DNA of 44,710 nucleotides from Candidatus Sulfopaludibacter sp. SbA3. Lineage in GTDB: Bacteria; Acidobacteriota; Terriglobia; Bryobacterales; Bryobacteraceae. A program made the translations under genes and the position numbers. Location of the stretch: NCBI GenBank assembly GCA_945893365.1, contig CAMDED010000054.1, forward strand, positions 1 to 44,710. The letters run 5' to 3'. How positions within the stretch are numbered: position 1 is the first letter of the stretch; every line of letters starts with the position of its first letter. The notes below the pieces were generated by a model that worked only from the letters and a program-made list of their open reading frames with translations, made no database searches and had not been told where the DNA came from. Of this stretch, positions 1 through 9,128 are shown in pieces.

Positions 1-104
1 AACGGCGCGTGCCGGTCTTCGTGCTTCGCAGCTTGCGCCAGGCCGTCCATATACGCCGCGAAGCGCTTCTCCTGTGGGCCTGGCGTGGAGAGGCGTGTTC
101 CCAC
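1..104 (-). CDS. IS701-family transposase, N-terminal part only (runs off left edge)
   Basis: The minus strand reads from a GTG at 104 into the window edge, giving about 34 residues. After a short lead these contain KRFAAYMDGLAQAAKHEDRH, which resembles the conserved start of IS701-type DDE transposases (an Arg-Phe-x-x-Tyr, Gly-Leu-Ala and His-x-Asp-Arg-His pattern, usually followed by a CTGLLLPGERKS motif that would lie outside the window). The catalytic domain is not visible, so it cannot be said whether the element is intact. The terminal inverted repeat should lie at about 105-170 but I could not identify it. The element sits just downstream of the orphan histidine kinase. The family call comes from remembered sequence patterns. 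Confidence 0.68.
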   Translation of the reverse strand, partial: MGTRLSTPGPQEKRFAAYMDGLAQAAKHEDRHAP

Positions 105-149
105 AAAAACAAGTTTACACCCAAATGTTATGTTTGTGACCCAGTAGTA

Positions 150-350
150 TTAGGGGATCGCGCCAAAGCGCATTTCCGTGTAATGTATATCGGCGTACGG
201 CGCCACCTCCGTCGAACCGCGCCGCCACCCGCCAGACGCCGGGAGAGTCTCGGGCGCAGCCTGCGGAGCGCCCCTCGTCAGCAAGAGACCGGCAAGCAAA
301 CCAGCCGCGAGCAAAGGGAGCGCGGTTCCTTCATTGGCAGATACTCCCAC
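150..350 (-). CDS. Possible small hypothetical membrane protein (doubtful)
   Basis: This 66-residue reading frame has a hydrophobic stretch of Ala, Gly and Leu at about residues 10-25, followed by a Pro/Ala/Gly-rich tail. It lies in the 374-base gap between the transposase start and the histidine-kinase stop. No family is recognised and no clear ribosome-binding site is visible. It could be a chance frame in GC-rich DNA. The rest of the gap holds nothing recognisable, apart from a more AT-rich stretch at about 105-155 that may be the transposase promoter or element end. Confidence 0.2.
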   Translation of the reverse strand: MGVSANEGTALPLLAAGLLAGLLLTRGAPQAAPETLPASGGWRRGSTEVAPYADIHYTEMRFGAIP

Positions 351-374
351 GCCGTAACGATATCGAGGGTATGG

Positions 375-1595
375 TCAGGCGGGGGAAATCGGAACCCTGA
401 TCCTAAGGCTGGAACCGCGTCCGGGCTTCGACTCCAGAACGACATCCGCGGAAAGCGACCGCGCGCGCCGCTTCAGACTGACGGGACCGAGACGAAGCAA
501 TTCCAGTTCGTCGAGCGTATAGGAGCCGCTGAAGCTAAAGCCCGCGCCGTTGTCGTCGATCGCAATCTGAACGTTGCGGCCCACCTTGTGCATGGAAACC
601 GCCACGCGCGTGGCGCGGGCATGCCTGTGAACGTTGTTGAGCGCCTCTCCGATCATTTGCAGAATATCGCCGGTAATTTCCGGGCTGGTTTCAATGGGAC
701 CATCGCCATCGAAAGCGACCGGAATGCCGGCTTCCTTCTGAAAGGTCTCGGCGAGGCGGCGCGCGGATACCGAGAGGCTTGCTCCATCGAGCTCGGGCGG
801 GCGCATGCTGCGGACAAAGCTACGCAATTCACGCAATTGCCGGACGGAGATGTCCTGGAGCATCTGAAGCTCGGTCATGCCGGCCTCGCGGTCGCGTTCG
901 AGGAGTCTGCGCAAGACGACCAGCCGCATTTGGAAGCTGATCAGGCACTGCAGCGGCCCATCGTGAAAATCGTCGGCGATTTTCTGCCGCTCGAGGTCGC
1001 GGGCGCGGGCTTCGGCGTCGCGCCAATCGGCGGCCTTCCGATTCAGCGCGGCGATCGCCCTGTCGTGCTGTCTCACGCGCATCGATGCCGCGCAGGCGAA
1101 CAAACCGAGTGCCGCCACCGTATTTTCCAAGCCGTCCAGTTGCGGTTTGCGGAGGGCGACGAGGAATAGCAGACAGACCACCGACACCAGGATGACTTCT
1201 CTCGAGTGAAAGCCAGCCACGGTTGAGCCGATTAGGACGAGGAAGAGAATCGAGTACAACAACAGGGGACCAGCCACGGGCATCGCGGCGAGAAGGAGGA
1301 AGAAAACCGTGTCGGCGAGGAGACCGGCCATGGCCCGGTTCCCGGAGAGCGGCTTTGAAAACGCAGTGAAGAGACTGTAAATGAGAAACGCCGCTGTAAC
1401 CGCGATCGCCGTTGCGGATAGGGGCGAGGCGACAAGCTGAAGGAGGAGGAAGGCGGCCGCCAGCACAGGCCGGGAAAGGCATAGGTAGCGAGCCCAAGGT
1501 ATATCGGGCAGCGACAATTTTCCGGTAAGCGAACCGATGAGTGAATCCTCAGCAGGAATGGGACGGGCGGAATGAGAATACGAATCCGGCGTCAT
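375..1595 (-). CDS. NarL-type (HisKA_3) membrane sensor histidine kinase
   Basis: This 406-residue sensor kinase should autophosphorylate a histidine and pass the phosphate to a LuxR/NarL-type response regulator. The N-terminal half (about residues 35-175) contains five or six hydrophobic segments and no large periplasmic loop, so the signal is probably sensed in or near the membrane. The dimerisation domain carries DDFHDGPLQ, with the phospho-acceptor at His211. The HATPase domain shows an N box (EALNNVHRHA, about 318-327) and a G1 box (DDNGAGF, about 347-353). The ATG at 1595 is preferred over an upstream in-frame start at 1631 because GGAG lies four bases before it. No response regulator is visible on either side, and a transposase lies just downstream, so the partner is either elsewhere or was lost. 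Confidence 0.88.
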   Translation of the reverse strand: MTPDSYSHSARPIPAEDSLIGSLTGKLSLPDIPWARYLCLSRPVLAAAFLLLQLVASPLSATAIAVTAAFLIYSLFTAFSKPLSGNRAMAGLLADTVFFLLLAAMPVAGPLLLYSILFLVLIGSTVAGFHSREVILVSVVCLLFLVALRKPQLDGLENTVAALGLFACAASMRVRQHDRAIAALNRKAADWRDAEARARDLERQKIADDFHDGPLQCLISFQMRLVVLRRLLERDREAGMTELQMLQDISVRQLRELRSFVRSMRPPELDGASLSVSARRLAETFQKEAGIPVAFDGDGPIETSPEITGDILQMIGEALNNVHRHARATRVAVSMHKVGRNVQIAIDDNGAGFSFSGSYTLDELELLRLGPVSLKRRARSLSADVVLESKPGRGSSLRIRVPISPA

Positions 1596-1631
1596 GCTGC
1601 TCCAAGTGCCACGACCGTGACTTGGGCACAA

Positions 1632-1932
1632 AAAAAGACCGTGAAAACCGCTCCAGTTAACATATCACTGGCTGATCATAGCATGGGAATCCTCCCTCCG
1701 AATACGTTTTGGATGCGGAATAGTACGGAATAGTAATGGTCCCGGTGATGGGACTGCTAGCACCAAGGTCCGGTAGCGAAGTTGGTACTGGTAAGATTGC
1801 CAGCGTGCACCACTCCCGCAGATGCGAGTTTCCGCATGTGCCTTGCGCCCGCGGTCAGGGAGGCTGGGCTTCCGTCGTGCAAGAAAACGCCGCAGTGCAA
1901 TTGCGCCGTCCGCCGCGTTAAAATCGGGGACA
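1632..1932. other. Divergent intergenic region, no gene recognised
   Basis: About 300 bases separate the divergently transcribed kinase and TonB-receptor-like genes, so both promoters should lie here. A near-direct repeat of GGAATAGTA occurs around 1717-1735, and a short GTCCC/GGGAC inverted repeat around 1739-1754. Neither could be tied to a known regulator. Open frames that cross this region show no recognisable protein. Confidence 0.4.
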
Positions 1933-4539
1933 GTGAATTGTTACAGTTGTGTGTCGATCCTGATCCTGGCGGGCCTGTGCCAAGCCGAGGACGCGGTTGC
2001 GCCCAAACCCCCACCGGCCCCCGCTGCGGCGGAGGCGAAGCCGGACCAGCGGACCGATCTTAACCTGCTTGGCAAGACCGATACCGGATCCGGCGAGAGC
2101 CGGCGCAACGAAAACGTGCAGTTTAACCCTATTGATAACAATGCTTTAAAGGAACTTAACGTCCGCATGGGAACCACGGCGACGCTGGTCCAGGAATTCC
2201 AGGCCGACCGCGGCTACTTCAGCGCGGAGTTTGGAAATAAGCCTACGGCGCCGCCGCATCTGGCGGACGCCAAGTCCGCCGCCGGGGTCCACGGCAGCCT
2301 TTATGAAACGCACGGTAACTCCGTGTTTGGGGCGCGGTCGTTTTTTCAGGCTGGCGGCGTCAAGCCGGCGCGCGATAACGACTATGGTTTTGCGGTTGGC
2401 GCCAAGCCGTGGCGTGGCGGGTCGATCAGCATCGAAGGGAGCCAGCAGAAGATCCGCGGCAGCGTAAACGGCAACATTTTGGTTCCCCAGGCGGGCGAAC
2501 GGACTGCCCTCACGGCCGATCCGGCGGCGCGCGCCGTCGTCATGCGTTTCCTGAGCGCTTTTCCAAACGAGCTGCCTAACCGGACCGACATCGACGCGCG
2601 AGCGCTCAACACGAACGCACCGCAGCGCATCGATACGGACAACGGGGGCGTGCGGCTCGATCAGCGCCGCGGCGCGCGCGACCGCTTCACGCTTCAGTAT
2701 TCGTTCACCGGTCAGGTTGTAGACGCGTTCGAACTTCTGGCGGGGCAGAACCCCGATACGACGACGAAAGCGCATACGGCGCGCGCGACGTGGAGCCGCG
2801 CATGGTCGGCGAACACGGTCACCAACTTCACGGCTGGTTTCGACCGAACGCGGTCGCTGATCGTGCCGGAGCCGAATGCCGTCGGGCCGACTGTGACCTT
2901 CGGGAACGCCCTCGAAGGCCTCGGACCCGGGTCGGACCTCCCCATCGACCGCGCGCAGAACCGGTTCCGTTACGCGGGACAGGTCCGGCGCGTGCATGCA
3001 CGGCATTCGTGGACTGCCGGCGGGGAAACGGCACGGAGGCAAATCAACGGTTCCGAAATCAGTAGCCAACGGGGCGTTTTCTACTTCCGAAACGACTTTG
3101 GGCGGGATGCGATTACCAATTTCCGCATGGGCGTTCCGAGCCGCTTTTCGACGGGAATCGGTAGCTTTCACCGGGGCTTCCGGAACTGGGAGTACCAGTT
3201 TTATGCCGGGGATACGTGGCGCGCACGGCCGAATCTGACGCTCACCTATGGACTGCGATATCAGCCTGTGACCGGAGTCAAGGAAGTGAATGGCTTGACC
3301 CCAATTCCGTACGGCTGCGACTGCAACAACCTCGCGCCGCGCTTCGGTCTGGCCTATCGCCTGGGGGGACGAGGCGGCGTGCTGAGGGCAGCGTATGGGA
3401 CGGATTATGGAGAGATCTACCCCGTGACGTTTCAGCAACTGCGGTGGAATCCGCCGCTAGTTCTGAAGCTGGAGGTTCAGAGTCCGAACCTGGTGAATCC
3501 GCTGGGGAGCCTGGGTCCGGCAGATTTGCGTCCGGACGCGCGAAGCACTCTTTTCAATCTTTCCTCCAACCTGACGACGCCCTACTCGCACCAGTACAAT
3601 TTCATGTGGGAGCCGGCGCTCTCCCGCCGGTGGAAGATGCAATTCGGATACCTGGGCAGCCGCTCTCACAAACTGCTGATCTTCTGGCCGACCAACCGGG
3701 CGCAACCGGTCGCGGGCATCGAACAGACGACAGCCACCATCAACTTGCGGCGGCCGCGCACGGACCACTTCGAGATTCGCCGCATCCTGAACGGGTCGCA
3801 GGGCTACTACGACGCGGCGAGGGCGTCGCTGGCGCTGGCGAACTGGCACGGCCTGGATATGGACGCGGCGTACTGGTTCGGCAAGGCGATCGACCTTGGG
3901 GCCGCCTATACCAACACCGCGGCGGGCGAGGACGCCCTTCAGGCGCGAAGCCAATCCGAGTTCAATACGCAGCAGGACCTGAAAGGGCTCAGCCCGTTCG
4001 ACCAGACGCATTCGTTTCTGCTGCGCTTCGGCTATGTCACGCCGGCGCTGAAGGGGAAGGTCCGTGCGCTAGGCCGGTGGAATGTCTCCCTGGTAAACCT
4101 GGTAAAGAGCGGCGCACCGTTCGACGTGTTCTCGGGCTCCGACGGACCGGGGTATGGAAACGTGGACGGCGCGGCTGGCGACCGTCCGAATATTCTGGAC
4201 CCAGCAATTCTGGGGCGGACGATCGGCGACCCGGACACGTCGCGGGCGCTGCTACCGCGTTCGGCGTTCGGCTATATTCAACCGGTTGAACAGAGGGGAA
4301 ATCTGGGCCACAACGTTTTCCGCCGTGGAGGTATCCGGAACGTGAATGCAGCCATGTCGCGGAGTTGGACGTTCGGGGCGGAGAAGACTTTGACGTTCCG
4401 CGCCGAATCGATCAACCTGTCCAATACGCCGCAGTTTGCCGCGCCGGGCAAGGAGTTGTCGGCGCAGAACTTTGGACAGATTACCAATACGTTGAATGAC
4501 GGGCGGACATTCCGGTTCTTGCTGCGGCTGAGATTTTGA
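1933..4539 (+). CDS. TonB-dependent-receptor-like outer-membrane barrel lacking the usual N-terminal domain
   Basis: This 868-residue protein is predicted to be an outer-membrane beta-barrel of the large Acidobacteriota TonB-receptor group, probably importing a substrate too large for porins. The GTG at 1933 gives a short signal sequence (hydrophobic VSILILAGLC, cleavage likely after CQA). In-frame starts further upstream, from 1822, would add an arginine-rich lead unlike a signal peptide. The mature part begins Pro/Ala-rich. Barrel-type sequence with alternating aromatics follows, including YQFYAGDTWRARPNLTLTYG, a typical segment of this group, and the chain ends in RLRF, with the terminal Phe expected by the BAM machinery. 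Unlike the receptor at 20819-24331, it has no carboxypeptidase-regulatory-like domain, and its plug region is short. Whether it still transports anything is uncertain. Confidence 0.82.
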   Translation: MNCYSCVSILILAGLCQAEDAVAPKPPPAPAAAEAKPDQRTDLNLLGKTDTGSGESRRNENVQFNPIDNNALKELNVRMGTTATLVQEFQADRGYFSAEFGNKPTAPPHLADAKSAAGVHGSLYETHGNSVFGARSFFQAGGVKPARDNDYGFAVGAKPWRGGSISIEGSQQKIRGSVNGNILVPQAGERTALTADPAARAVVMRFLSAFPNELPNRTDIDARALNTNAPQRIDTDNGGVRLDQRRGARDRFTLQYSFTGQVVDAFELLAGQNPDTTTKAHTARATWSRAWSANTVTNFTAGFDRTRSLIVPEPNAVGPTVTFGNALEGLGPGSDLPIDRAQNRFRYAGQVRRVHARHSWTAGGETARRQINGSEISSQRGVFYFRNDFGRDAITNFRMGVPSRFSTGIGSFHRGFRNWEYQFYAGDTWRARPNLTLTYGLRYQPVTGVKEVNGLTPIPYGCDCNNLAPRFGLAYRLGGRGGVLRAAYGTDYGEIYPVTFQQLRWNPPLVLKLEVQSPNLVNPLGSLGPADLRPDARSTLFNLSSNLTTPYSHQYNFMWEPALSRRWKMQFGYLGSRSHKLLIFWPTNRAQPVAGIEQTTATINLRRPRTDHFEIRRILNGSQGYYDAARASLALANWHGLDMDAAYWFGKAIDLGAAYTNTAAGEDALQARSQSEFNTQQDLKGLSPFDQTHSFLLRFGYVTPALKGKVRALGRWNVSLVNLVKSGAPFDVFSGSDGPGYGNVDGAAGDRPNILDPAILGRTIGDPDTSRALLPRSAFGYIQPVEQRGNLGHNVFRRGGIRNVNAAMSRSWTFGAEKTLTFRAESINLSNTPQFAAPGKELSAQNFGQITNTLNDGRTFRFLLRLRF

Positions 4540-4565
4540 GGGAAGGGCAGTGCGCTGTGCCAGGT

Positions 4566-4711
4566 CTACTTCCGGCCCATCAGCTCGTAGACCTTGCCGG
4601 TAAGTAGCTTGATGTCGGAGCGGATTTCGCGCATGTCGGCGCTGGTTGGCACCGTAGCAAGCAGAGGAATGATTTCAGCAATTCCCAGCCTCCGTTGCCA
4701 GGTGAACCGGG
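4566..4711 (-). pseudogene. Gene-end relic (C-terminus of a hypothetical protein)
   Basis: Read on the minus strand, about 48 codons ending in TAG at 4566 have protein-like composition, including DMREIRSDIKLLTGKVYELM near the end, which looks like a helical or coiled-coil tail. The frame runs upstream into the 3' end of the NHL-repeat gene without an ATG, and no GTG or TTG in good context is seen. It therefore looks like the truncated 3' end of a gene whose front was replaced when the NHL gene arrived. A very short gene starting at an internal GTG cannot be excluded. It resembles in style the small coiled-coil protein at 18235-18480, but no homology is established. Confidence 0.4.
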
Positions 4712-7700
4712 CTATTTCACGCTTACATAGACATTGTCCGGTGTTCGCGCTCCTCCGACGGTCGCCTGCAGCAATCGATCTCCGCTGCCGGCGCCGTTCG
4801 GGACAACGACGTTCAGTTGGTACAGTCCCGCGCTCGTAATGCCGGAGAACAGAACATTGGCCGCCACCCCGCCGATAGTGATCGTAACCAGGCTTGTCGT
4901 CGGCGCGGCGCCGCTAAATGCGCGTCCGGACACGACTGGCGGATCCGTTGGGCCGAAACCTACGCCGTAGAGCACCAGGACTTCACCGGCCTGTACGGGA
5001 CGCGTATTGAAGCTGAAGCGACCCGCTGGACCGGCGAGATCGTATGAGCCGTCTCCGTAGGCCCCGCCGCCGCCCGGGGTGGCGATTACAGCAGCCGCAT
5101 ACTGGCTGTCCCAAAGGCTAAACGAAGGAGCGTAAGGGGCCAGCGTTACAGTCGAGGCCGTGCTTCCAATAGGGGTGGTGACGACCACATTCACGGAGCC
5201 GGTTGCCGTGTCATCCGGCGCCTGCAGAGTAATCTGAAGCGGGCTGACGAACCAAAGAGAACCGGGCTTGCCGTTTATGGTCACGCTGACGCCGCCGAGC
5301 GATGTCGGGAAATCGCCATTCCACACCGAAGTGCCGGCGGACAGGCCGCTTCCAAAAATCGATATCCACGATCCGGGTTGAATGGTGGGAACGGCGCTGT
5401 AGATGGGGACGATTCCGTTCCGGTTAACTGCTGGAGCGCCGCCCAGTTGCGTCACTGGAACTGCCGTGCCGGCGATCGAAAGGATCGCGGTTCTGGGGGC
5501 TCCTGAGTTTTGTTCCACGGTGAGAGCGATCGTTCCGGAACCGGCGCCGGAGACGGCCGGGATTGTAATCCAGGGCGGCAATCCGCCGACCGCCCACGGA
5601 CAGGAAGCCGTGGCTTGGATAGTAACGCTAAGGTCGGCGCCCGAAGGGGAGAGAGAAAAGCTGGCGGGATTCACCGAAGCTGCGGAGCAGGAAGGGCCGG
5701 ATGGAACGAGGATGCGCACGCGTGCGTTGTGGGGGTCGGCGATGTAGACGTTCCCCCTCCCGTCGACGGCGACGCCCGTGGGATTGAAAAGCGAGGCGTT
5801 GGTGGCCGGGCCATTGTCGCCCCCGAACCCAAGGTCGCCATTTCCCGCCACCGTGGTAATCGCTCCGTTCGAGATTCTGCGAATGCGGTTATTGCCCCAA
5901 TCGGCAACATAGACGTTGCCCGTGGTATCGAAAGCGACGCCGAAAGGATTGTCCAACGACGCGCTGGTGGCCGGGCCGCTGTCGCCGCTAAACCCCTGAG
6001 CGCCATTTCCAGCTACGGTAGCGATCACTCCGTTCGAGACTTTGCGGATGCGCTGATTGCCCGTATCCGCAATGTAGAGGTTACCCGACGTGTCGACGGC
6101 GACGCCAAAAGGAACATTCAAGGACGCATTGGTGGCGGGTCCGTTGTCGCCGCTGAACCCGCCAGCGCCATTCCCCGCCACGGTGGTGATCACACCGTTC
6201 GAAATCTTGCGGATGCGGTGTTCGAATGGATTGGTAATGTAGACGCTGCCCGATGCGTCGACGGCAACCGCCGAGGGCCTGGGGGTCAAAGCTCCGGCAG
6301 CCGGGACATTGTCGGCGAACTCACCCCGGCCACCCCCCGCCACAGTGGTGATCACTCCGTTCGAAACCTTGCGAATGCGGTTGTTGCCCGTATCCGCAAT
6401 GTAGAGGTTACCCGACGTGTCGATAGTTACGCCCTGAGGACTCAACGACGCGCTGGCGGCCGGGCCGCCGTCCCCGAGGAAGTCGGGATTGCTTGGGCCG
6501 AAGACTCCTCCGCTAATGCCAATTCCGGCCACTGTGGTGATCACGCCATTCGAGACTTTTCGGATTCTGCCGCTTCCCTCGTCCGCAATGTGGAGGGCTC
6601 CCGAGGCGTCGACGGCGACGCCATGAGGGCTGCCCATCTGGGAGCCGGTAGCCGGGCCATTGTCGCCGCCGCTGAATGCGCTAGCGCCATCTCCCGCCAC
6701 GGTAGTCATCACTCCGTTCGAGATTTTTCGGATACGGTAATGTAAGCGATCCGCCACGTAGACATTGCCGGACCCATCGACAGAGAGGGCTATAGGATTC
6801 ACCGATGCGGCGAGGGCCGGGCCGTTGTCTCCGAGCCACGAAGGAGGGGAATTTTGAGGGACATTTCCGGCCACGGTAGCGATCACGCCGTTCGAGACCT
6901 TGCGGATGCGCCAGAGGTCCGCAATGTAAATATTGCCCGCCATCGACAGCGACGCCACGAGGTGACTGCACAGTCGCGTTGGTGGCCGGACCGCTGTCGA
7001 CGAACCCGTTAAGGCCGTCTCCCGCCACGGTGGCGATCACTCCGTTCGAGATCTTGCGGATGCGATCATTACTGGTATCCGCTATGTAGAGGTTGCCCAA
7101 CCCGTCGACGGCGATGCCGTTGGGAAAGTGCAACGAGGCGCTGGTGGCTGGGCCGCTGTCGCCGCTAAACCCACGAGTGCCGTTTCCCGCCACGGTGGTG
7201 ATCACTCCGTTCGAGATCTTGCGGATGCGATCATTGCTACTATCCGCGATGTAGAGGTTGCCCAACCCATCGACGGCGATGCCGTTGGGAAAGTACAGTG
7301 AGGCGCTGGTGGCCGGACCGCTGTCGCCGCTGAACCCGGGAGTGCCATTTCCCGCCACCGTTGCGATCACGCCGTTCGAGACCTTGCGGACGCGGTGATT
7401 CCCGGCATCCGCAATGTAGAGGTTGCCCGCCCTATCGACAGCGACGCCCGCGGGATTCAACGACGCGTTGGTGGCCGGGCCGCCGTCGCCGCTGAAAGCA
7501 CTGGAGACGGTACCCGCTACCAACGTCAGCACACCGGTCCTGGCATCCATACGGAACACGGCACTGAGTCCACTCGCAATGAACACGTTGCCAGCGGCAT
7601 CGACCGCTACCCCCCAGGGATCGATGCTTGCGGAAGTGCCTGGAATGTTATTCGGCAGCACACCGCCCGCGAACGTCTTGATTGTGTACGTTTGACCGGC

Positions 7701-7778
7701 CGCGGAACAGGCGAGCCAAACCGCAATCAGCACCTCGACTATCGGCCGGGGGATACGAGAACTGCGAGATCCGCTCAT
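4712..7778 (-). pseudogene. Secreted NHL-repeat protein with BACON-like and Solibacter-type C-terminal domains, split by a frameshift
   Basis: As one reading this would encode about 1020 residues. An N-terminal signal peptide (hydrophobic VLIAVWLACSAAG) is followed by about a dozen NHL-type repeats of mostly 55 residues, each with GVAVD..GN.YIAD..N.RIRK.SNGVI.TVAG. The array should fold into beta-propellers, typically used for binding outside the cell. Then come a BACON-like segment (SCSAASVNPASFSLSPSGA onward) and a last domain of about 215 residues, recognised by ISIFGSGLSAGT and VLVLYGVGFGPTDPPV, matching the uncharacterised Solibacter-type C-terminal domain. The frame switches near 6935-6942: the first frame breaks after GVAVDG and the second resumes with GNIYIAD. 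Compared with sister repeats, two bases are missing. The two halves (7778 to about 6940, and 6958 to 4712) are otherwise well preserved, so this is either a recent mutation or an assembly error. Confidence 0.8.
5720..7700 (-). repeat. Tandem 165-base repeats encoding the NHL array
   Basis: The DNA repeats with a main period of 165 bases, in phase with the 55-residue protein repeat. For example, the GTAGAGGTTGCCC block recurs at 7086, 7251 and 7416. The two units spanning about 7086-7250 and 7251-7415 are nearly identical, differing at scattered bases only, which suggests a recent unit duplication. Units nearer the 3' end are more divergent and some have longer loops. Such arrays are prone to slippage and to misassembly. 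Confidence 0.85.
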
Positions 7779-7904
7779 AGAACTATCGTGGCCGCGGCAT
7801 TCGGACCGCGCAATTACTCCTGCTCGCGTATGGCACTACGCCTTGCCCGGTTTCTACGCCGGTCGAGATTTTGAGCGGGCCGCCAACTGTTGGATAATGG
7901 TGTA

Positions 7905-9128
7905 ATGCTCCTGAAGTTCGTTTCCACTCTACTAGCCCTGACTGCGTCTCTGTCCGCCGCCGAGATCCGCGTGCTCGAAGAAATCGTCGCGAAAGTGAAC
8001 GGCGACATTATCACCCGAGGCGAGATCGAACGCACCCGCAAAGGCCTCGAAGGCGAGTTGAAGGCTCAAAGCATCCCCGCCGCCCGAGCCAAGGAAATTC
8101 TTGCCGAGAAAGACAAGAACGGCCTCCGCGAACAGATCGACAATCTGCTGCTCGTGCAGCGCGCCAAAGAGCTCAGCATCAACGTGGACCCCGAAGTGAC
8201 CCGCCGCATCGCGCAGATCCAGATGGAGAGCAAGCTCACCGACCCCGACAAGTTCCAGCAATGGGTTCGCGATCAGGCCGGAATTCCCTTTGAAGACTTC
8301 AAAGCGCAAATGCGGAACCAGATTCTGACGCAGCGCGTGGTGGGTCAGGAGGTCGGCTCGAAGATATCGATTCCGAAAGCCGAAGTCCAGAAGTATTACG
8401 ACGAGCACAAGGGCGAGTTCATTCGCAAGGAGCAGGTGTTTCTGAGGGAGATCCTGATATCAAGCGAAGGAAAGACCGGGGCGGATCTGGCGGCCGCGGA
8501 GAAGAAAGCGCGGGACATCCAGGCGCGGGCGAAGAAGGGTGAGAAATTTCACGAGCTCGCCCGCGACAATTCCGACGCCGCGAGCGCAAAGGAGCTCGGC
8601 GATCTGGGCGCGTGGAAGAAAGGGCAGCTCGACAAGCAGATTGAAGATATCGTGTTCAAGGAGAAGAAAGGCTTTATCACCGATGTTCTCAAGATGCCCA
8701 CCGGATTCCTGATCCTGCGGGTAGACGAACGGCACGAGGAAGGGCAGGCTGCCTTCGAGGAAGTGGAGAACGAGATCATGGAGCGCCTCTACGCTCCCCG
8801 CATGGAGCCGAAGTTGCGAGAGCACCTGACGAAACTCCGTGAGACCGCGTTCCTCGAAATCCGCCAAGGTTTTGTCGACACGGGAGCCGCGCCCGGAAAG
8901 GACACCACCTGGAAGGATCCGGCTCAGCTAAAGCCTGAGACGACGACGAAGGATGAAGTGCGGGCGCGCAAAAAGAAGAAATTCCTGGGAGTGCTTCCCA
9001 GGCCTGGGTTGCCCGGCCGCGGCTCCAAGGCGGACAGCGACGTTTCCGCTCCGCCGCCCGCCGGAGCTCCCGCCGCCGGCCCTGCGTCCGCGCCTGCTCC
9101 GGCACAGGCGCCGCCTCCCGCCAAATGA
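7905..9128 (+). CDS. Periplasmic peptidyl-prolyl isomerase/chaperone, SurA/PpiC type
   Basis: This 407-residue protein is predicted to help fold exported and outer-membrane proteins in the periplasm. A signal peptide (LLKFVSTLLALTASLSAAE) is followed by a SurA-type N-terminal helical domain (IVAKVNGDIITRGEIERT, with repeated KELSINVDPEVTRRIAQIQ-like helices), then a parvulin domain at about residues 165-270 (REILISSEG, ARDNSDAASAKELGDLGAWKKGQL, PTGFLILRVDERH). The C-terminal tail is Pro/Ala-rich and low-complexity. The ATG at 7905 is preferred over an in-frame TTG at 7890 because it starts the signal peptide cleanly. The stop overlaps the next start by four bases (ATGA), so it is translationally coupled to the OB/HD nuclease. 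A link to the TonB receptors as clients is plausible but inferred. Confidence 0.88.
   Translation: MLLKFVSTLLALTASLSAAEIRVLEEIVAKVNGDIITRGEIERTRKGLEGELKAQSIPAARAKEILAEKDKNGLREQIDNLLLVQRAKELSINVDPEVTRRIAQIQMESKLTDPDKFQQWVRDQAGIPFEDFKAQMRNQILTQRVVGQEVGSKISIPKAEVQKYYDEHKGEFIRKEQVFLREILISSEGKTGADLAAAEKKARDIQARAKKGEKFHELARDNSDAASAKELGDLGAWKKGQLDKQIEDIVFKEKKGFITDVLKMPTGFLILRVDERHEEGQAAFEEVENEIMERLYAPRMEPKLREHLTKLRETAFLEIRQGFVDTGAAPGKDTTWKDPAQLKPETTTKDEVRARKKKKFLGVLPRPGLPGRGSKADSDVSAPPPAGAPAAGPASAPAPAQAPPPAK

Noticed and set aside
9-1169. Long plus-strand frame opposite the histidine kinase
   Set aside because: It is antisense to a clearly recognised kinase, has no family motif and is rich in Arg/Ala/Gly, as expected for shadow frames in GC-rich DNA.
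5510-6745. 411-codon plus-strand frame across the NHL repeats, with a repeated protein pattern
   Set aside because: Its periodicity simply mirrors the 165-base DNA repeats of the true gene. The repeat is in phase, so absence of stops in one unit gives absence in all.
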